This document shows positions 1-8,713 of a stretch of DNA of 59,794 bases, piece by piece. Source of the DNA: Novosphingobium sp. (lineage in GTDB: Bacteria > Pseudomonadota > Alphaproteobacteria > Sphingomonadales > Sphingomonadaceae). The stretch lies in assembly GCA_025356575.1 (NCBI GenBank), contig JANXSP010000013.1:1-59794 (forward strand). Direction: 5' to 3'. The notes below the pieces were generated by a model. The model saw nothing but the letters and a program-made list of their open reading frames with translations. It searched no databases and was not told the DNA's origin. The translations under genes and the position numbers were made by a program. Positions within the stretch are counted from its first letter, which is position 1; every line of letters starts with the position of its first letter.

Positions 1-2
1 AC

Positions 3-410
3 AGTACGGGCCTGATCGCGGCGGCGACCTCACCCGACACCGCCGCATCGGTGGCGGCGGCCCGCGGCGCGGCGGCACAGTCGATTGCGGGTTCGGCGCT
101 CGCTGCCAGCGATCGGGGCCAGGCACACGACGTTCTGGGCGCGCTGGCAGCTGCGGCGCAGCAAGGCGCGTTTACGTGGCCGAGAGACTTGTTCCTCTCG
201 GGCAGCCGCCACCGCGAAGACCGCCGCGATATCGCTGCCGGGACCGGTCAGGCAGGCTCGGTAACGGTGATCGTCGATGTTCGCGAACCGGTGGATGGGG
301 CTCTGCCCAGGCAGGTTTCCCGCCGCGTCGTCACCCGGATCGGCAGTCATGAACAATCCAGCGAGGAACAGTGGTCGCTCGCCCCGGCTGGGCAATTCAC
401 CGCCCGCTGA
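3..410 (+). CDS. C-terminal part of an unidentified protein, cut by the window edge
   Basis: An open frame enters from the left edge and ends at a TGA ending at 410, leaving 135 residues. Third codon positions are strongly G/C, as in the neighbouring real genes, while the other two forward frames are either stopped or arginine-rich. The visible part has an alanine-rich helical stretch (about residues 1-55) and then a beta-like segment containing SVTVIVDVREPV, with a polar C-terminus. I do not recognise the family. A secreted or pilus-assembly-type protein is possible but unsupported. The gene points toward rplM, 157 bases downstream, and that gap holds a separate promoter candidate, so it is probably not cotranscribed with the ribosomal genes. 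Confidence 0.55.
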   Translation, partial: STGLIAAATSPDTAASVAAARGAAAQSIAGSALAASDRGQAHDVLGALAAAAQQGAFTWPRDLFLSGSRHREDRRDIAAGTGQAGSVTVIVDVREPVDGALPRQVSRRVVTRIGSHEQSSEEQWSLAPAGQFTAR

Positions 411-475
411 CCCGGCAATTTCTCCGAGAGTGTCGCACGGTATTATTATACCTCGCAGCAAACCCGCGGCTTTGC

Positions 476-504
476 TTGACTTATCGCCGACGATCCGCAA
501 AAGG
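476..504 (+). promoter_or_regulatory. Putative promoter of rplM-rpsI
   Basis: TTGACT (476-481) lies 17 bases before AAAAGG (499-504), 63 bases upstream of the rplM start. The -35 is near consensus and the -10 is weak, as is common in alphaproteobacteria. Its position just ahead of a ribosomal protein operon supports it; no experimental support is available. Confidence 0.45.
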
Positions 505-566
505 CGCGCTCCCCGCCGGTGATCCGCGTTCGACGCGGTCTGGCAGCGATACAGGAACAAGCAGCC

Positions 567-1046
567 ATGAAGGCGCTCAGCAAGATCACGCAGTCGGTCA
601 AGCCGGCTGACGTGGAAAAGAAATGGCATCTGATCGATGCCGAAGGACTCGTCCTCGGACGCCTTGCGGTGATCGTCGCCAATCACCTGCGCGGCAAGCA
701 CAAGCCCAGCTTCACCCCCCACGTCGATTGCGGCGATCACGTTGTCGTGATCAACGCCGACAAGGTCCGGCTGACGGGCAACAAGCTCAAGCAGAAGATC
801 TATTACAAGCACACCGGGTATGCCGGCGGGATCAAGGAAGTGACCGCCGCGAAAGTCCTCGACGGACGGTTCCCCGAACGTGTGCTCGAAAAGGCGGTCG
901 AACGCATGATCCCGCGCGGACCGCTCGGCCGCGCGCAGATGCGCGCGCTGCACCTCTACGCCGGCACCGATCATCCCCACGGCGGCACCCAGCCGGCGCT
1001 GATGGATGTCGCCTCGCTCAATCGCAAGAACAAGGTGGGCGCATAA
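567..1046 (+). CDS. rplM: 50S ribosomal protein L13
   Basis: L13 is an early-assembly protein of the large ribosomal subunit that binds 23S rRNA. The 159-residue product has the family features in order: [16 protein letters not shown] near the N-terminus, [24 protein letters not shown] in the middle, and the [10 protein letters not shown] and [10 protein letters not shown] segments near the C-terminus. The frame is open upstream to 519, but the ATG at 567 is chosen because MKALSK is the normal alphaproteobacterial start. The TAA stop overlaps the ATG of rpsI by one base (TAATG), so the two are translationally coupled, which is the usual L13-S9 operon. Confidence 0.97.
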   Translation: MKALSKITQSVKPADVEKKWHLIDAEGLVLGRLAVIVANHLRGKHKPSFTPHVDCGDHVVVINADKVRLTGNKLKQKIYYKHTGYAGGIKEVTAAKVLDGRFPERVLEKAVERMIPRGPLGRAQMRALHLYAGTDHPHGGTQPALMDVASLNRKNKVGA

Positions 1047-1639
1047 TGTCCGACAACACCGTTAGCGATCTCGCCGATCTCAAGGACCTGACCGCGGCGC
1101 CTGCTGCTGCTGCTGCGGCTGAGGCGGCTCCTGCTCCGGCGGCACCTGCTGCCGCGCCTGCGACTGACAGCTATTCGGCTGAGGACGCACCACCGCCGCC
1201 GCCGCCGCGCGGTGGTCCGCTGGCGCCGCTGCGCGAAAAGCAGATCGACGCGCAGGGCCGCTCGTACGCCACCGGCCGCCGCAAGGATGCGGTCGCCCGC
1301 GTCTGGGTCAAGCCCGGCACCGGCAAGATCACGGTCAACGGCCGCGACCAGGAAGTGTATTTCGCGCGCCCGACGCTGCGCCTCGTCATCAACCAGGTGT
1401 TCGGCGTGACCGAGCGCGAGGGTCAGTACGACGTGGTCTGCACGGTCAAGGGCGGCGGGCTTTCGGGCCAGGCCGGCGCGGTCAAGCACGGTATCGCCCA
1501 GGCACTGTCCAAGTTCGAGCCGACACTGCGCCTCGCGGTCAAGACCGCCGGCTTCCTCACCCGCGACAGCCGCGTGGTCGAGCGCAAGAAGTACGGCAAG
1601 GCCAAGGCGCGCAAGAGCTTCCAGTTCAGCAAGCGCTAA
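1046..1639 (+). CDS. rpsI: 30S ribosomal protein S9 with long Ala/Pro-rich N-terminal extension
   Basis: S9 contacts P-site tRNA through its basic C-terminal tail, here ending KSFQFSKR. The conserved S9 domain covers roughly residues 68-197: [18 protein letters not shown], then [10 protein letters not shown], then [14 protein letters not shown]. The product is 197 residues, against about 130 in E. coli. The first 60-65 residues are a low-complexity stretch rich in alanine and proline, with a run of six prolines. Short extensions are common in sphingomonad S9, but this one is long. The start overlaps the rplM stop by one base, so no other start is attractive. Confidence 0.97.
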   Translation: MSDNTVSDLADLKDLTAAPAAAAAAEAAPAPAAPAAAPATDSYSAEDAPPPPPPRGGPLAPLREKQIDAQGRSYATGRRKDAVARVWVKPGTGKITVNGRDQEVYFARPTLRLVINQVFGVTEREGQYDVVCTVKGGGLSGQAGAVKHGIAQALSKFEPTLRLAVKTAGFLTRDSRVVERKKYGKAKARKSFQFSKR

Positions 1640-1677
1640 CCGCTACGCACCAGTTTTCCGCGACGGCGGGATTGAGA

Positions 1678-1705
1678 GGGCGGTCCGGCAACGGGCCGCC
1701 CTTTT
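1678..1705 (+). terminator. Rho-independent terminator of rplM-rpsI
   Basis: A stem of GGGCGG (1678-1683) and CCGCCC (1696-1701) around a short loop is followed directly by TTTT, 38 bases after the rpsI stop. Confidence 0.75.
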
Positions 1706-1738
1706 CGCGTTGGGGATGGCCTGTTGTTTGCGATCCCG

Positions 1739-1823
1739 GCCGCATTCCCGCCAAGGCGGGGACCTGCGGCGGCAAGGAACTTCGATACGGCCTGGGGCCC
1801 CCGCCTTCGCGGGGGATCGGGCA
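1739..1823. repeat. Short GC-rich palindromic repeat pair
   Basis: Two hairpin-forming units, CCCGCCAAGGCGGG near 1747 and CCCCCGCCTTCGCGGGGG near 1799, lie between the rpsI terminator and the convergent phosphoesterase gene. They resemble the small extragenic palindromes found in many sphingomonad genomes. No other function is visible in this gap. Confidence 0.5.
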
Positions 1824-1840
1824 TGTTCAGGAGCGCCGCG

Positions 1841-2698
1841 TCAATGCACCGGCGGGTCGACCGCGGGCACCGTCGCCACCGGCGCGACCGGGTCGCTGGG
1901 CTGGCGCGGGGGCAGGGCGTTGGCGGGGACTGCGTCGATCTGCATCCGGGGCGTGGAAACATGTTCGAGATTGCGGACGCGCACCGCGATCCGGCCCTCT
2001 GCGATCGTCAGTTCGTTGAAGCTCGGCGGGCTCGAGCGGATGCGCTTGGACAGCGTGCCCGCGCCGATCATCCGCAGCGGTCCCGCGCAGGTTTCCTGCG
2101 TCAGGTCGAAGGCATCGTGGACGTGACCGGTGAGGATCGCGAGCACCCCGCGACTGGCGAGCGCGGCCATCGCGCGGTTGCCGCCGATCGTCAGCTTCCT
2201 GCCATGCGGATCGTGCTCGGTCAGCGGATGGTGCGCGGTGACCAGCGCGCGCGTCCCTGCGGGCAGCGCATCGATCCGGTCCAGCGTGCACGCCAGGGCT
2301 TCGCGCGTCACCCAGCCGTTCGACCAGGGAAAGCGCCACTGCGCCCGCGTCACGGTCTTGAGCGGAACGATTGCCAGCCCGGGAAAATCGAGTTCGCGCT
2401 CGATCAGCCGCTCGATCGCGCGGAACCGCCGGTATGGGTCGGTGAACCGCTCGACCAGGTTGGCATAGGGCATGTCATGGTTGCCGACCTCGACCGTCAC
2501 CGGCGGGCCGAGCGCTGAAATCCATTCGCACGCCGCGGCGAATTCGCGGTGGCGCGCGCGCATCGTCAGGTCGCCGGTGATGAGGATCGCCGCGGGCTTC
2601 TCGTTCTCGATGCACGTCACCACCCAGTCGAGCGCGCGGCGATCCTCGAGCCCGAAATGGATGTCGCTGAGGTGGAACAGGACGAGCGGCTGGATCAT
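1841..2698 (-). CDS. Metallophosphoesterase (calcineurin-like)
   Basis: This is a binuclear-metal phosphoesterase of the calcineurin-like fold, probably a phosphodiesterase; the substrate cannot be told from sequence. All metal-binding motifs are present: SDIH (residues 11-14), TGD (41-43), GNHD (72-75), TAHH (154-157) and GHVH (191-194). The chosen ATG gives 285 residues and starts shortly before the first motif, as in relatives. The frame is open 12 codons further upstream (to 2734), and no clear Shine-Dalgarno sequence decides between them. A proline/alanine-rich tail of about 30 residues follows the domain. A small membrane protein gene lies just upstream on the same strand. Confidence 0.85.
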   Translation of the reverse strand: MIQPLVLFHLSDIHFGLEDRRALDWVVTCIENEKPAAILITGDLTMRARHREFAAACEWISALGPPVTVEVGNHDMPYANLVERFTDPYRRFRAIERLIERELDFPGLAIVPLKTVTRAQWRFPWSNGWVTREALACTLDRIDALPAGTRALVTAHHPLTEHDPHGRKLTIGGNRAMAALASRGVLAILTGHVHDAFDLTQETCAGPLRMIGAGTLSKRIRSSPPSFNELTIAEGRIAVRVRNLEHVSTPRMQIDAVPANALPPRQPSDPVAPVATVPAVDPPVH

Positions 2699-2752
2699 CG
2701 CGCGATGCCAACCAATCAAGTGGCGGGCGCGCAAGAGAAAACTGGAGTTGTC

Positions 2753-3028
2753 CTAAATCCGCCGGGTGATGATCAGCCACCCGCCGACGCCGTTCAGCGC
2801 GGTGTAGGCGATGTACCCGATCACCGCCGCGCGGGAGCCCTGCGCGGCGAACAGCATCGCCGCGAGCAGCACCAGAAACTCCACCACCAGGCTGAAGCGC
2901 CCGCCGAGCATGTGGTAGAACCACGGCATTCGCCCGAGCAGCGGATGTCCGCTCTGGCGCACGGCCTGATGCAGCGCGAAATTGATGATGCCCAGGGCAA
3001 AGACGACAGCGACGATCACAGGCTGCAA
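2753..3028 (-). CDS. Small hypothetical membrane protein
   Basis: A 91-residue product with three probable transmembrane segments, roughly residues 3-22, 44-62 and 66-88, ending ITRRI. I do not recognise the family. The frame begins at a TTG, or at a GTG three codons in, and no ribosome binding site decides it. It lies between the class I fumarase and the phosphoesterase, all on the minus strand, and may be carried on their transcript. The hydrophobic pattern and codon bias support a real gene, but it is short. Confidence 0.6.
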   Translation of the reverse strand: MQPVIVAVVFALGIINFALHQAVRQSGHPLLGRMPWFYHMLGGRFSLVVEFLVLLAAMLFAAQGSRAAVIGYIAYTALNGVGGWLIITRRI

Positions 3029-3074
3029 TGTAGGGACGCGGCGCGTGCTTCGCCACTCCGGGGCCAGGTTGCGG

Positions 3075-4601
3075 TCAGGTCCCCGCGAGCAGGTGCTCGC
3101 GCGCGATCTTGTCGCGCCACACCAGCGGGGCGAGTTGGTGGACGTTGTTGCCCTCGCTATCGACCGCGACCGTTACCGGCATATCCTCGACGGTAAACTC
3201 ATAGATCGCCTCCATCCCGAGGTCCGCGAACGCCACCACCTTGGCCTCACGGATTGCGCGGCTGACGAGGTAGGCGGCGCCGCCGACCGCCATCAGGTAG
3301 GCGACCTTGTGCTTGGCGATCTCGGTCACCGCGCCTTGCCCGCGCTCGGCCTTGCCGATCATCACCAGCAGCCCGAGGTCGAGCATCATGTCGGTGAACT
3401 TGTCCATCCGCGTCGCCGTGGTGGGGCCGGCGGGGCCGACCGCCTCGCCCAGAATCGGGTCGACCGGGCCGACGTAGTAGATCGCCCGGCCGCGGAAATC
3501 GACGGGCAGCGCTTCCCCCTTGGCAATCATGTCCTGGATGCGCTTGTGCGCCGCATCGCGCCCGGTGAGCATTGTCCCGTTGAGGAGGATCCGATCGCCC
3601 TGCTTCCAGCTCGCGACTTCGGCGGGGGTCAGCGTATCGAGGTTGACGCGGCGCGCCGCAGGATCGGGCTGCCACTGGACGTCGGGCCACTGGTCGAGCT
3701 TGGGAGTTTCAAGGAATACCGGCCCCGATCCGTCGAGGGTGAAATGCGCGTGCCGCGTGGCGGCGCAGTTGGGGATCATCGCCACCGGCTTGCCCGCGGC
3801 GTGGCACGGCCAGTCGAGGATCTTGACGTCGAGGACGGTCGACAGCCCGCCCAAACCTTGCGCCCCGATGCCCAGTGCGTTGACCTTGTCGAAAATCTCG
3901 ATTCGCAGAGCTTCCAGATCGGTCTGCGCGCCGCGGAGCTTGAGCTGGGCCATGTCGATCGGTTCCATCAGGCTCTTCTTGGCCAATTGCATGCAATATT
4001 CGGCGGTGCCGCCGATGCCGATGCCGAGCATCCCCGGCGGGCACCACCCCGCGCCCATCTGCGGCAGCATCTCGACCACCCAGTCGACAATCGAATCGCT
4101 GGGGTTCATCATCTTGAACTTCGATTTGTTCTCGCTCCCCCCGCCCTTCGCCGCGACGTCGATGCTCACCGTATCGCCGGGGACCATATCGACGGTCAGC
4201 ACACATGGAGTGTTGTCGCGCGTGTTGCGGCGGGTGAACGCGGGGTCGGCGAGGATCGAGGCGCGCAGCTTGTTGTCGGGGTTGAGATAGCCGCGGCGCA
4301 CGCCTTCATCGACCACGTCCTGCAGCGACTTGTCCGATTCCAGCCGGCAATTTTGTCCCCAGGCGACGAACACGTTGACGATCCCGGTGTCCTGGCAGAT
4401 CGGGCGGTGGCCCTCGGCGCACATCCGGCTGTTCGTGAGGATCTGCGCGATCGCGTCCTTCGCCGCAGGGCCCCGCTCGGCCTCGTAGGCATCGCCGAGC
4501 GCACGGATATAATCCATCGGGTGATAGTAGCTGATGAACTGAAGCGCGTCGGCAACGCTGGCGATGAGGTCTTCCTCACGGATCGTCACCATCTCGGACA
4601 T
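3075..4601 (-). CDS. Fumarate hydratase, class I (iron-sulfur type)
   Basis: Interconverts fumarate and L-malate in the TCA cycle using an oxygen-sensitive [4Fe-4S] cluster. The product is 508 residues, the normal size for the single-chain class I enzyme, with the N-terminal and C-terminal fumarase domains fused. Visible motifs include HRPICQDTGI (65-74), GGGSENKSKF, GAGWCPPGMLGIGIGG and NCAATRHAHF, which hold the cluster cysteines and substrate residues. The ATG at 4601 has GGGAG eight bases upstream. An in-frame start 29 codons earlier lacks this support and would overlap the promoter. It is unrelated to class II FumC. A promoter candidate lies at 4642-4670. Confidence 0.95.
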   Translation of the reverse strand: MSEMVTIREEDLIASVADALQFISYYHPMDYIRALGDAYEAERGPAAKDAIAQILTNSRMCAEGHRPICQDTGIVNVFVAWGQNCRLESDKSLQDVVDEGVRRGYLNPDNKLRASILADPAFTRRNTRDNTPCVLTVDMVPGDTVSIDVAAKGGGSENKSKFKMMNPSDSIVDWVVEMLPQMGAGWCPPGMLGIGIGGTAEYCMQLAKKSLMEPIDMAQLKLRGAQTDLEALRIEIFDKVNALGIGAQGLGGLSTVLDVKILDWPCHAAGKPVAMIPNCAATRHAHFTLDGSGPVFLETPKLDQWPDVQWQPDPAARRVNLDTLTPAEVASWKQGDRILLNGTMLTGRDAAHKRIQDMIAKGEALPVDFRGRAIYYVGPVDPILGEAVGPAGPTTATRMDKFTDMMLDLGLLVMIGKAERGQGAVTEIAKHKVAYLMAVGGAAYLVSRAIREAKVVAFADLGMEAIYEFTVEDMPVTVAVDSEGNNVHQLAPLVWRDKIAREHLLAGT

Positions 4602-4641
4602 GTCGCCAGCTCCCGTAAAACGCGTGCGTTGCGTTATCCCC

Positions 4642-4670
4642 TCATAAGCTTGCGCAGCGTATTTCGTCAA
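4642..4670 (-). promoter_or_regulatory. Putative promoter of the fumarase gene
   Basis: Read on the minus strand, TTGACG (4670-4665) and TTATGA (4647-4642) are separated by 17 bases, about 40 bases ahead of the fumarase ATG. Confidence 0.45.
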
Positions 4671-4828
4671 AGCGCATGGCGCGTTCAAAGCGCTTGGCGG
4701 AGGTTTTGGCTTGCCCTAGAAGACGGCTAATTGCGTAGCTGTATTGTCCGTGCAATACACGTTGGCTGGGGCTCCCGCTTCGGCTGACGGAGCGAGCGGC
4801 AAGAACGGCGCGCGTAAAGGGTTCAGGA

Positions 4829-5434
4829 ATGACGGTACTGCAGGAACGGCCAGCAGGCACCTCTGCCGCGCGCCGTGCCATGATCGACAGCCAGCTGCGC
4901 GTGAGCGGGGTCACCGATCCGGTGGTGCTCGGCGCAATGCTGCGCGTGCCGCGCGAGGATTTCGTCCCCGCGGCAGCGCGCGACGTCGCATATATCGATC
5001 GCGCGGTGCCGCTGGGCGATGGCCGGTTTCTTGCCGCCCCGCTGGTCCACGGGCGGATGCTCGCCGAGGCCGCGCCGACGCTGTCCGACCACGTTCTCGT
5101 GGTCAGCGGGGGCAGCGGATACCTCGCCGCGCTGGTGACGCCGCTGGTCGCCTCGTGCGTGAGTGTGGACGCCGCCGCCGCGATCGCGCCGGCGCGTGAC
5201 GCGGCGGGTGCCTATACGCTGATCCTTGTCGACGGAGCGATCGAAGCCCTGCCCGCGTCGCTTGTCGCGCGTTTGGCCGAAGGCGGGCGGATCGTCACCG
5301 GCGTGGCCGAACGCGGGGTCACCCGGCTCGCCGTCGGGCGCCGCATCGCCGGCACGGTGGCGCTGCTCCCGCTTACCGATCTCGGCATTCCGGTCCTGCC
5401 CGAATTCGCCGCACGCCGCGGCTGGAGCTTCTGA
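4829..5434 (+). CDS. Protein-L-isoaspartate O-methyltransferase-like protein, degenerate
   Basis: The N-terminus (MIDSQLRVSGVTDPVVLGAMLRVPREDFVP) is the typical opening of the Pcm family, which repairs isoaspartyl residues using S-adenosylmethionine. The SAM-binding motif is altered: the position of the usual EIGTGSGY carries VVSGGSGY, so the conserved acidic residue is lost. The chain is 201 residues, slightly short. It ends two bases before the ATG of the TolC-family gene, so the two are likely cotranscribed, an arrangement I associate with sphingomonads. Repair activity is doubtful. A binding role without catalysis is an alternative. Confidence 0.8.
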   Translation: MTVLQERPAGTSAARRAMIDSQLRVSGVTDPVVLGAMLRVPREDFVPAAARDVAYIDRAVPLGDGRFLAAPLVHGRMLAEAAPTLSDHVLVVSGGSGYLAALVTPLVASCVSVDAAAAIAPARDAAGAYTLILVDGAIEALPASLVARLAEGGRIVTGVAERGVTRLAVGRRIAGTVALLPLTDLGIPVLPEFAARRGWSF

Positions 5435-5436
5435 GC

Positions 5437-6888
5437 ATGAAGCCTGTGCGTTCGATCCTGATTTGCGGTGCGGCACTGGCGCCCCTGGTTGCCGCCCCCG
5501 CGCGCGCCGACGATCTGCGCGAGGCCCTTGCGCTCGCCTATCGGACCAACCCGACGATCGAGGTTGCCCGCGCCAACCAGCGCGCGATCGACGAATCCGA
5601 GCCGATCGCCCGCGCGGCCGGTCTGCCCTCGCTCGCGGGCACGGCCAGCTACACCGAGTTCCTTAAGAAAAGCGCCAACTCGTTCACCTCGCCCGATCGC
5701 GCGCTCGACATCCAGTCGACGCTCAACATTCCGGTGTTTTCGGGCGGCGCGGTGAAGAATTCGATTCGCGCGGCGGAAACCCGGATCGAGGCTGGCCAGG
5801 CGGACTTGCGCGGGACCGAATCGGGGCTCTTCAGCCAGGTCGTCACGGCGTACATGGACGTCATCCAGAACGAAGCGATCGTCGGGCTCAGCGCAAACAA
5901 CGTTCAGGTCTTGGGGGTCAATTCGCAGGCGACGCGCGACCGCTTCCAGATCGGCGACCTTACCCGGACCGACGTCGCGCAGTCGCAATCGCGCCAGGCG
6001 ATCGCGCAGGGCAACCTCCAGGTCGCGCGCGCCAACCTCGCCAATGCACGCGAACGATACATCCAGCTCGTCGGCAAGGCGCCGATCAGGCTGCAGCCCC
6101 CGCCGCCGCTGCCGGGCCTACCCGCGAGCGCCGACGATGCCGTGGCCATCGCGCTCGAGAACAATCCCGACCTCATCGCCGCGCATACGCGCACCAAGGC
6201 CGCAGGGTTCGATACCGATGTCGCGGGCGCTGGCCGGCTGCCGCGGGTTAGCGTGTTTATTGGCCCCGATTATACCAACTACCTTGGCACGCTGGGCGGC
6301 AGTTCGGTGCCCGCGGGCACATTCCGCCAGCAGCAGTTGACCGCGCAGGCGGGTGTGCGCGCGACGATTCCGATCTTCCAGGGCGGGCTGCCCGCAGCGC
6401 AGCAACGCCAGGCGCAGGCACGCGAAGGCGCCGCGCTCGAGCAGGAAATCGGGGTCGAGCGTCAGGTGATCGCCACCGTCCGTTCGGCCTATTCGTCGTG
6501 GCGCGCGGCGACCGAGACGATCGCCAACAACCAGACCGCGGTCGACGCCGCGACACTCAGCCTCGAAGGCGTGCGCGCCGAGAACACCGTCGGCAACCGC
6601 ACCATCCTCGACATCCTCAATGCCGAGCAGGAAGCGCTGAACGCGCAGCTCCAGCTCGTCACCGCGCGGCGCAACGCCTATGTCGCCGGGTTCAACCTGC
6701 TTTCGGCAATGGGCAAGGCCGAGGCCGACGATCTCGGGCTCGACGGCGGTCCGCTTTACGACCCCGAAGTGAATCACCGCCGCGTTCGCCGCAAGATCAG
6801 CGACTGGAGCCGCGACCCCGATCCGGTCGCGCATTCCACCCGCACCGTTGACACACCCGCGCAGACCGGTGCAGTCGTTGGCCCGTAG
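5437..6888 (+). CDS. TolC-family outer membrane efflux protein
   Basis: An outer membrane channel subunit of tripartite efflux or type I secretion systems. The 483-residue product opens with a signal peptide (residues 1-24, ending APARA) followed by two outer-membrane-efflux repeats (about 30-215 and 235-435). Typical features are the start DDLREALALAYRTNPTIEVARANQ and, in the second repeat, RTILDILNAEQEALNAQLQLVTARRNAYVAGFNLLSAMG. The C-terminal tail is basic and proline-rich. It is preceded by the Pcm-like gene with a 2-base gap and followed by the PopZ-like gene. No inner membrane pump or adaptor lies nearby, so the partner is encoded elsewhere. Confidence 0.9.
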   Translation: MKPVRSILICGAALAPLVAAPARADDLREALALAYRTNPTIEVARANQRAIDESEPIARAAGLPSLAGTASYTEFLKKSANSFTSPDRALDIQSTLNIPVFSGGAVKNSIRAAETRIEAGQADLRGTESGLFSQVVTAYMDVIQNEAIVGLSANNVQVLGVNSQATRDRFQIGDLTRTDVAQSQSRQAIAQGNLQVARANLANARERYIQLVGKAPIRLQPPPPLPGLPASADDAVAIALENNPDLIAAHTRTKAAGFDTDVAGAGRLPRVSVFIGPDYTNYLGTLGGSSVPAGTFRQQQLTAQAGVRATIPIFQGGLPAAQQRQAQAREGAALEQEIGVERQVIATVRSAYSSWRAATETIANNQTAVDAATLSLEGVRAENTVGNRTILDILNAEQEALNAQLQLVTARRNAYVAGFNLLSAMGKAEADDLGLDGGPLYDPEVNHRRVRRKISDWSRDPDPVAHSTRTVDTPAQTGAVVGP

Positions 6889-6933
6889 GCGTGTCCCGAA
6901 TCGGGAACCGCGCGCGTGACGGGGAACAAGCGG

Positions 6934-7431
6934 ATGCGCCAGGCGGGTGAACCTTCGGTCGAGGAAATCCTCGAATCGATCAAGAAAGTCATCGCCCGCG
7001 ATAACCGCGACAGCGCCGCCGAAGTCCGCCGGACGCGCGAACAGCGCGGTATCGTCCAGCCCGAACCCGCCGACGCGGAGGAAGCTGGCGAAGTCCTCGA
7101 CCTCAGCGAGGCCGACGAGTTCGCCGCGCTAGAGAGCGATTATCCGGGTGAGCACGAGCCCGATCCGGTGGTTCTGTCCGACGCCATCGACACCCCCTTG
7201 CTGGGCGAGGAAACGCGCAGCTCGATGCGCGATTCGCTGACCGCGCTGGCGATGCTGGCCGAGCCCGGTGCCGCGCCGCAGATCGTCCGTTCGGGCGAAA
7301 CCTCGCTCGAGGGCATGGCGCGCGAACTGCTCCGCCCGGCGCTCAGCGAATGGCTCGACAAGAACCTGCCGCCGCTGGTCGAGCGGCTGGTCGCGGCCGA
7401 AATCGCGCGGATCGTCGGCAAGAAGGGGTGA
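6934..7431 (+). CDS. popZ: PopZ-like polar organising protein (DUF2497 family)
   Basis: PopZ forms a disordered, helical network at the cell pole that anchors ParB-bound origins in Caulobacter. The product shows the family architecture: a short conserved N-terminal helix ([19 protein letters not shown], about residues 5-23), a long acidic linker poor in hydrophobic residues, and a conserved C-terminal helical region (LTALAML, then [35 protein letters not shown]). It is 165 residues from the ATG at 6934, which has GGGGAA seven bases upstream. A GTG at 6916 would add six residues. It lies about 9.5 kb from the probable origin. Its stop overlaps the next gene by four bases. Confidence 0.8.
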   Translation: MRQAGEPSVEEILESIKKVIARDNRDSAAEVRRTREQRGIVQPEPADAEEAGEVLDLSEADEFAALESDYPGEHEPDPVVLSDAIDTPLLGEETRSSMRDSLTALAMLAEPGAAPQIVRSGETSLEGMARELLRPALSEWLDKNLPPLVERLVAAEIARIVGKKG

Positions 7432-7799
7432 TCGCTTCTCCGGAGCAGATTGCTGCCGCCGAAACCATGCTCGCCGCCATCGGCGGGGCCGATGTCAAAC
7501 GCCACATCGTACTTTGCGCCGAACAATCCAAACCCAAGTGCTGCGATTACGCAACCAGCGCGGCGGCGTGGAATTACCTCAAGCGCACGCTGCGCCAGCG
7601 GGGGCTGTCCGAACATGGCGGGATCATGCGGACCAAGGCCGATTGCCTGCGCGTCTGCGCCGCGGGACCGGTCGCGGTCGTCTGGCCCGACGGGGTCTGG
7701 TACCACTCGTGCACCGAGCCGGTGCTGGCGCGGATCATCGACGAGCACCTCGTCGGCGGCGTTCCGGTCGAGGATTTCCGGCTTTACCCGGCGCGCTAG
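7428..7799 (+). CDS. Thioredoxin-like [2Fe-2S] ferredoxin
   Basis: A 123-residue product with the thin-ferredoxin pattern: Cys30, Cys38/39, Cys73 and Cys77, in the arrangement [11 protein letters not shown] and then CLRVC, followed by the conserved WYHSCTEP and a C-terminal helix. Proteins of this family carry a single [2Fe-2S] cluster on a thioredoxin-like fold; the redox partner is unknown here. The GTG start overlaps the PopZ-like stop (GTGA), with AGAAGG upstream. The frame stays open upstream into the PopZ-like gene, but homology begins only at this start. Confidence 0.85.
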   Translation: MIASPEQIAAAETMLAAIGGADVKRHIVLCAEQSKPKCCDYATSAAAWNYLKRTLRQRGLSEHGGIMRTKADCLRVCAAGPVAVVWPDGVWYHSCTEPVLARIIDEHLVGGVPVEDFRLYPAR

Positions 7800-7869
7800 G
7801 TGGCAATCGTCCTCTCGGATTCCAGCACGAACGCGGGGGTGACGAAAAACTGCAGGCCGGGCGCCGATC

Positions 7870-8154
7870 CTAGTCTTCGTCGAGCGGATCTATCACGGCT
7901 TCATCATGGCCCGTCCCGCTCGACAGGAAGACCAATCCCATCAGCGCCGCCATGAGCATCATCATCACGAATATGCCGAGCGCGGCAGCGATGTAGAGAT
8001 GGACCGAAACCATCCCGATGTGGCGATAGAGGAGCCCGAGCGAGACGATCACGGTCAGCGTGGTGAAGCTGGCCATGAACCCCATCAACCGCTTGTAGCG
8101 CGCCCAGGCAAAGCCCGCGGTGCGCGGATCGTCGAGCGGGGAGCCGGGTTTCAT
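7870..8154 (-). CDS. Small inner-membrane protein, hypothetical
   Basis: A 94-residue product with two strong transmembrane segments (about residues 24-44 and 51-77, the second very methionine/leucine-rich) and an acidic C-terminus ending DPLDED. The ATG at 8154 has GGGG seven to ten bases upstream on the minus strand. The frame is open far beyond this start, but the upstream part is antisense to the CBS and erpA genes. I do not recognise a named family. It is transcribed divergently from the CBS-domain gene. Confidence 0.75.
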   Translation of the reverse strand: MKPGSPLDDPRTAGFAWARYKRLMGFMASFTTLTVIVSLGLLYRHIGMVSVHLYIAAALGIFVMMMLMAALMGLVFLSSGTGHDEAVIDPLDED

Positions 8155-8235
8155 TGCGTCCCCATGCGCCCTCGCCGACGATTCGCCAACCACCGCGCTT
8201 CGCGCTATGGTGGGTGATCCGGTCGGGAGACTGCC

Positions 8236-8664
8236 ATGACAATCAAGCGCTTGATCGAGGGCCGCAGCGACAGCGTGCTCAATTGCACCACCGCCACCAG
8301 TGTGGCCGATGCGGTCAAGATGCTCGCCGAGGAGCGGATCGGCGCGCTGCCCGTCTATGGCGATGCCGGGCTGGCGGGGGTGCTGTCCGAACGCGACGTC
8401 ATCTACCGGCTCCACACGCTGGGCACCGCGGTGCTTTCGCAAACGGTCGGCGAAGTGATGACCGCGCCGCCGATCACGGTCGAGCCGGGAACGGCGGTGC
8501 TCGACGCGCTTGGCCTGATGACCCGCCGCCGGATCCGCCACCTGCCCGTGGTCGAAGAGGGCCGGGTGATCGGGTTCGTCTCGATCGGCGACCTCGTCAA
8601 ATACCGGATCGAGCGGATCGAGGCCGAGGCCGAGGCTATGCGCAGCTATATCCAGACGGCCTGA
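8236..8664 (+). CDS. Tandem CBS-domain protein
   Basis: A 142-residue protein made almost entirely of a CBS pair (Bateman module), about residues 8-62 and 75-135. Visible hallmarks are VADAVKMLAEERIGALPVYGDAGLAGVLSERDV in the first half and the matching ALGLMTRRRIRHLPVVEEGRVIGFVSIGDLVKYRI in the second. Such stand-alone proteins usually bind adenine nucleotides and regulate a partner; no partner is evident here. It is followed 49 bases later by erpA on the same strand. Confidence 0.9.
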   Translation: MTIKRLIEGRSDSVLNCTTATSVADAVKMLAEERIGALPVYGDAGLAGVLSERDVIYRLHTLGTAVLSQTVGEVMTAPPITVEPGTAVLDALGLMTRRRIRHLPVVEEGRVIGFVSIGDLVKYRIERIEAEAEAMRSYIQTA

Positions 8665-8713
8665 ATATGGGTGCGGCTTGAGTATCGGGCCCCGGCGGCT
8701 TATCTTGGTATCC

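Noticed and set aside
4750..4800. A further dispersed repeat (GGGGCTCCCGCTTCGGCTGACGGAGCG)
   Set aside because: It can form a weak hairpin but shares no clear core with the other repeats.
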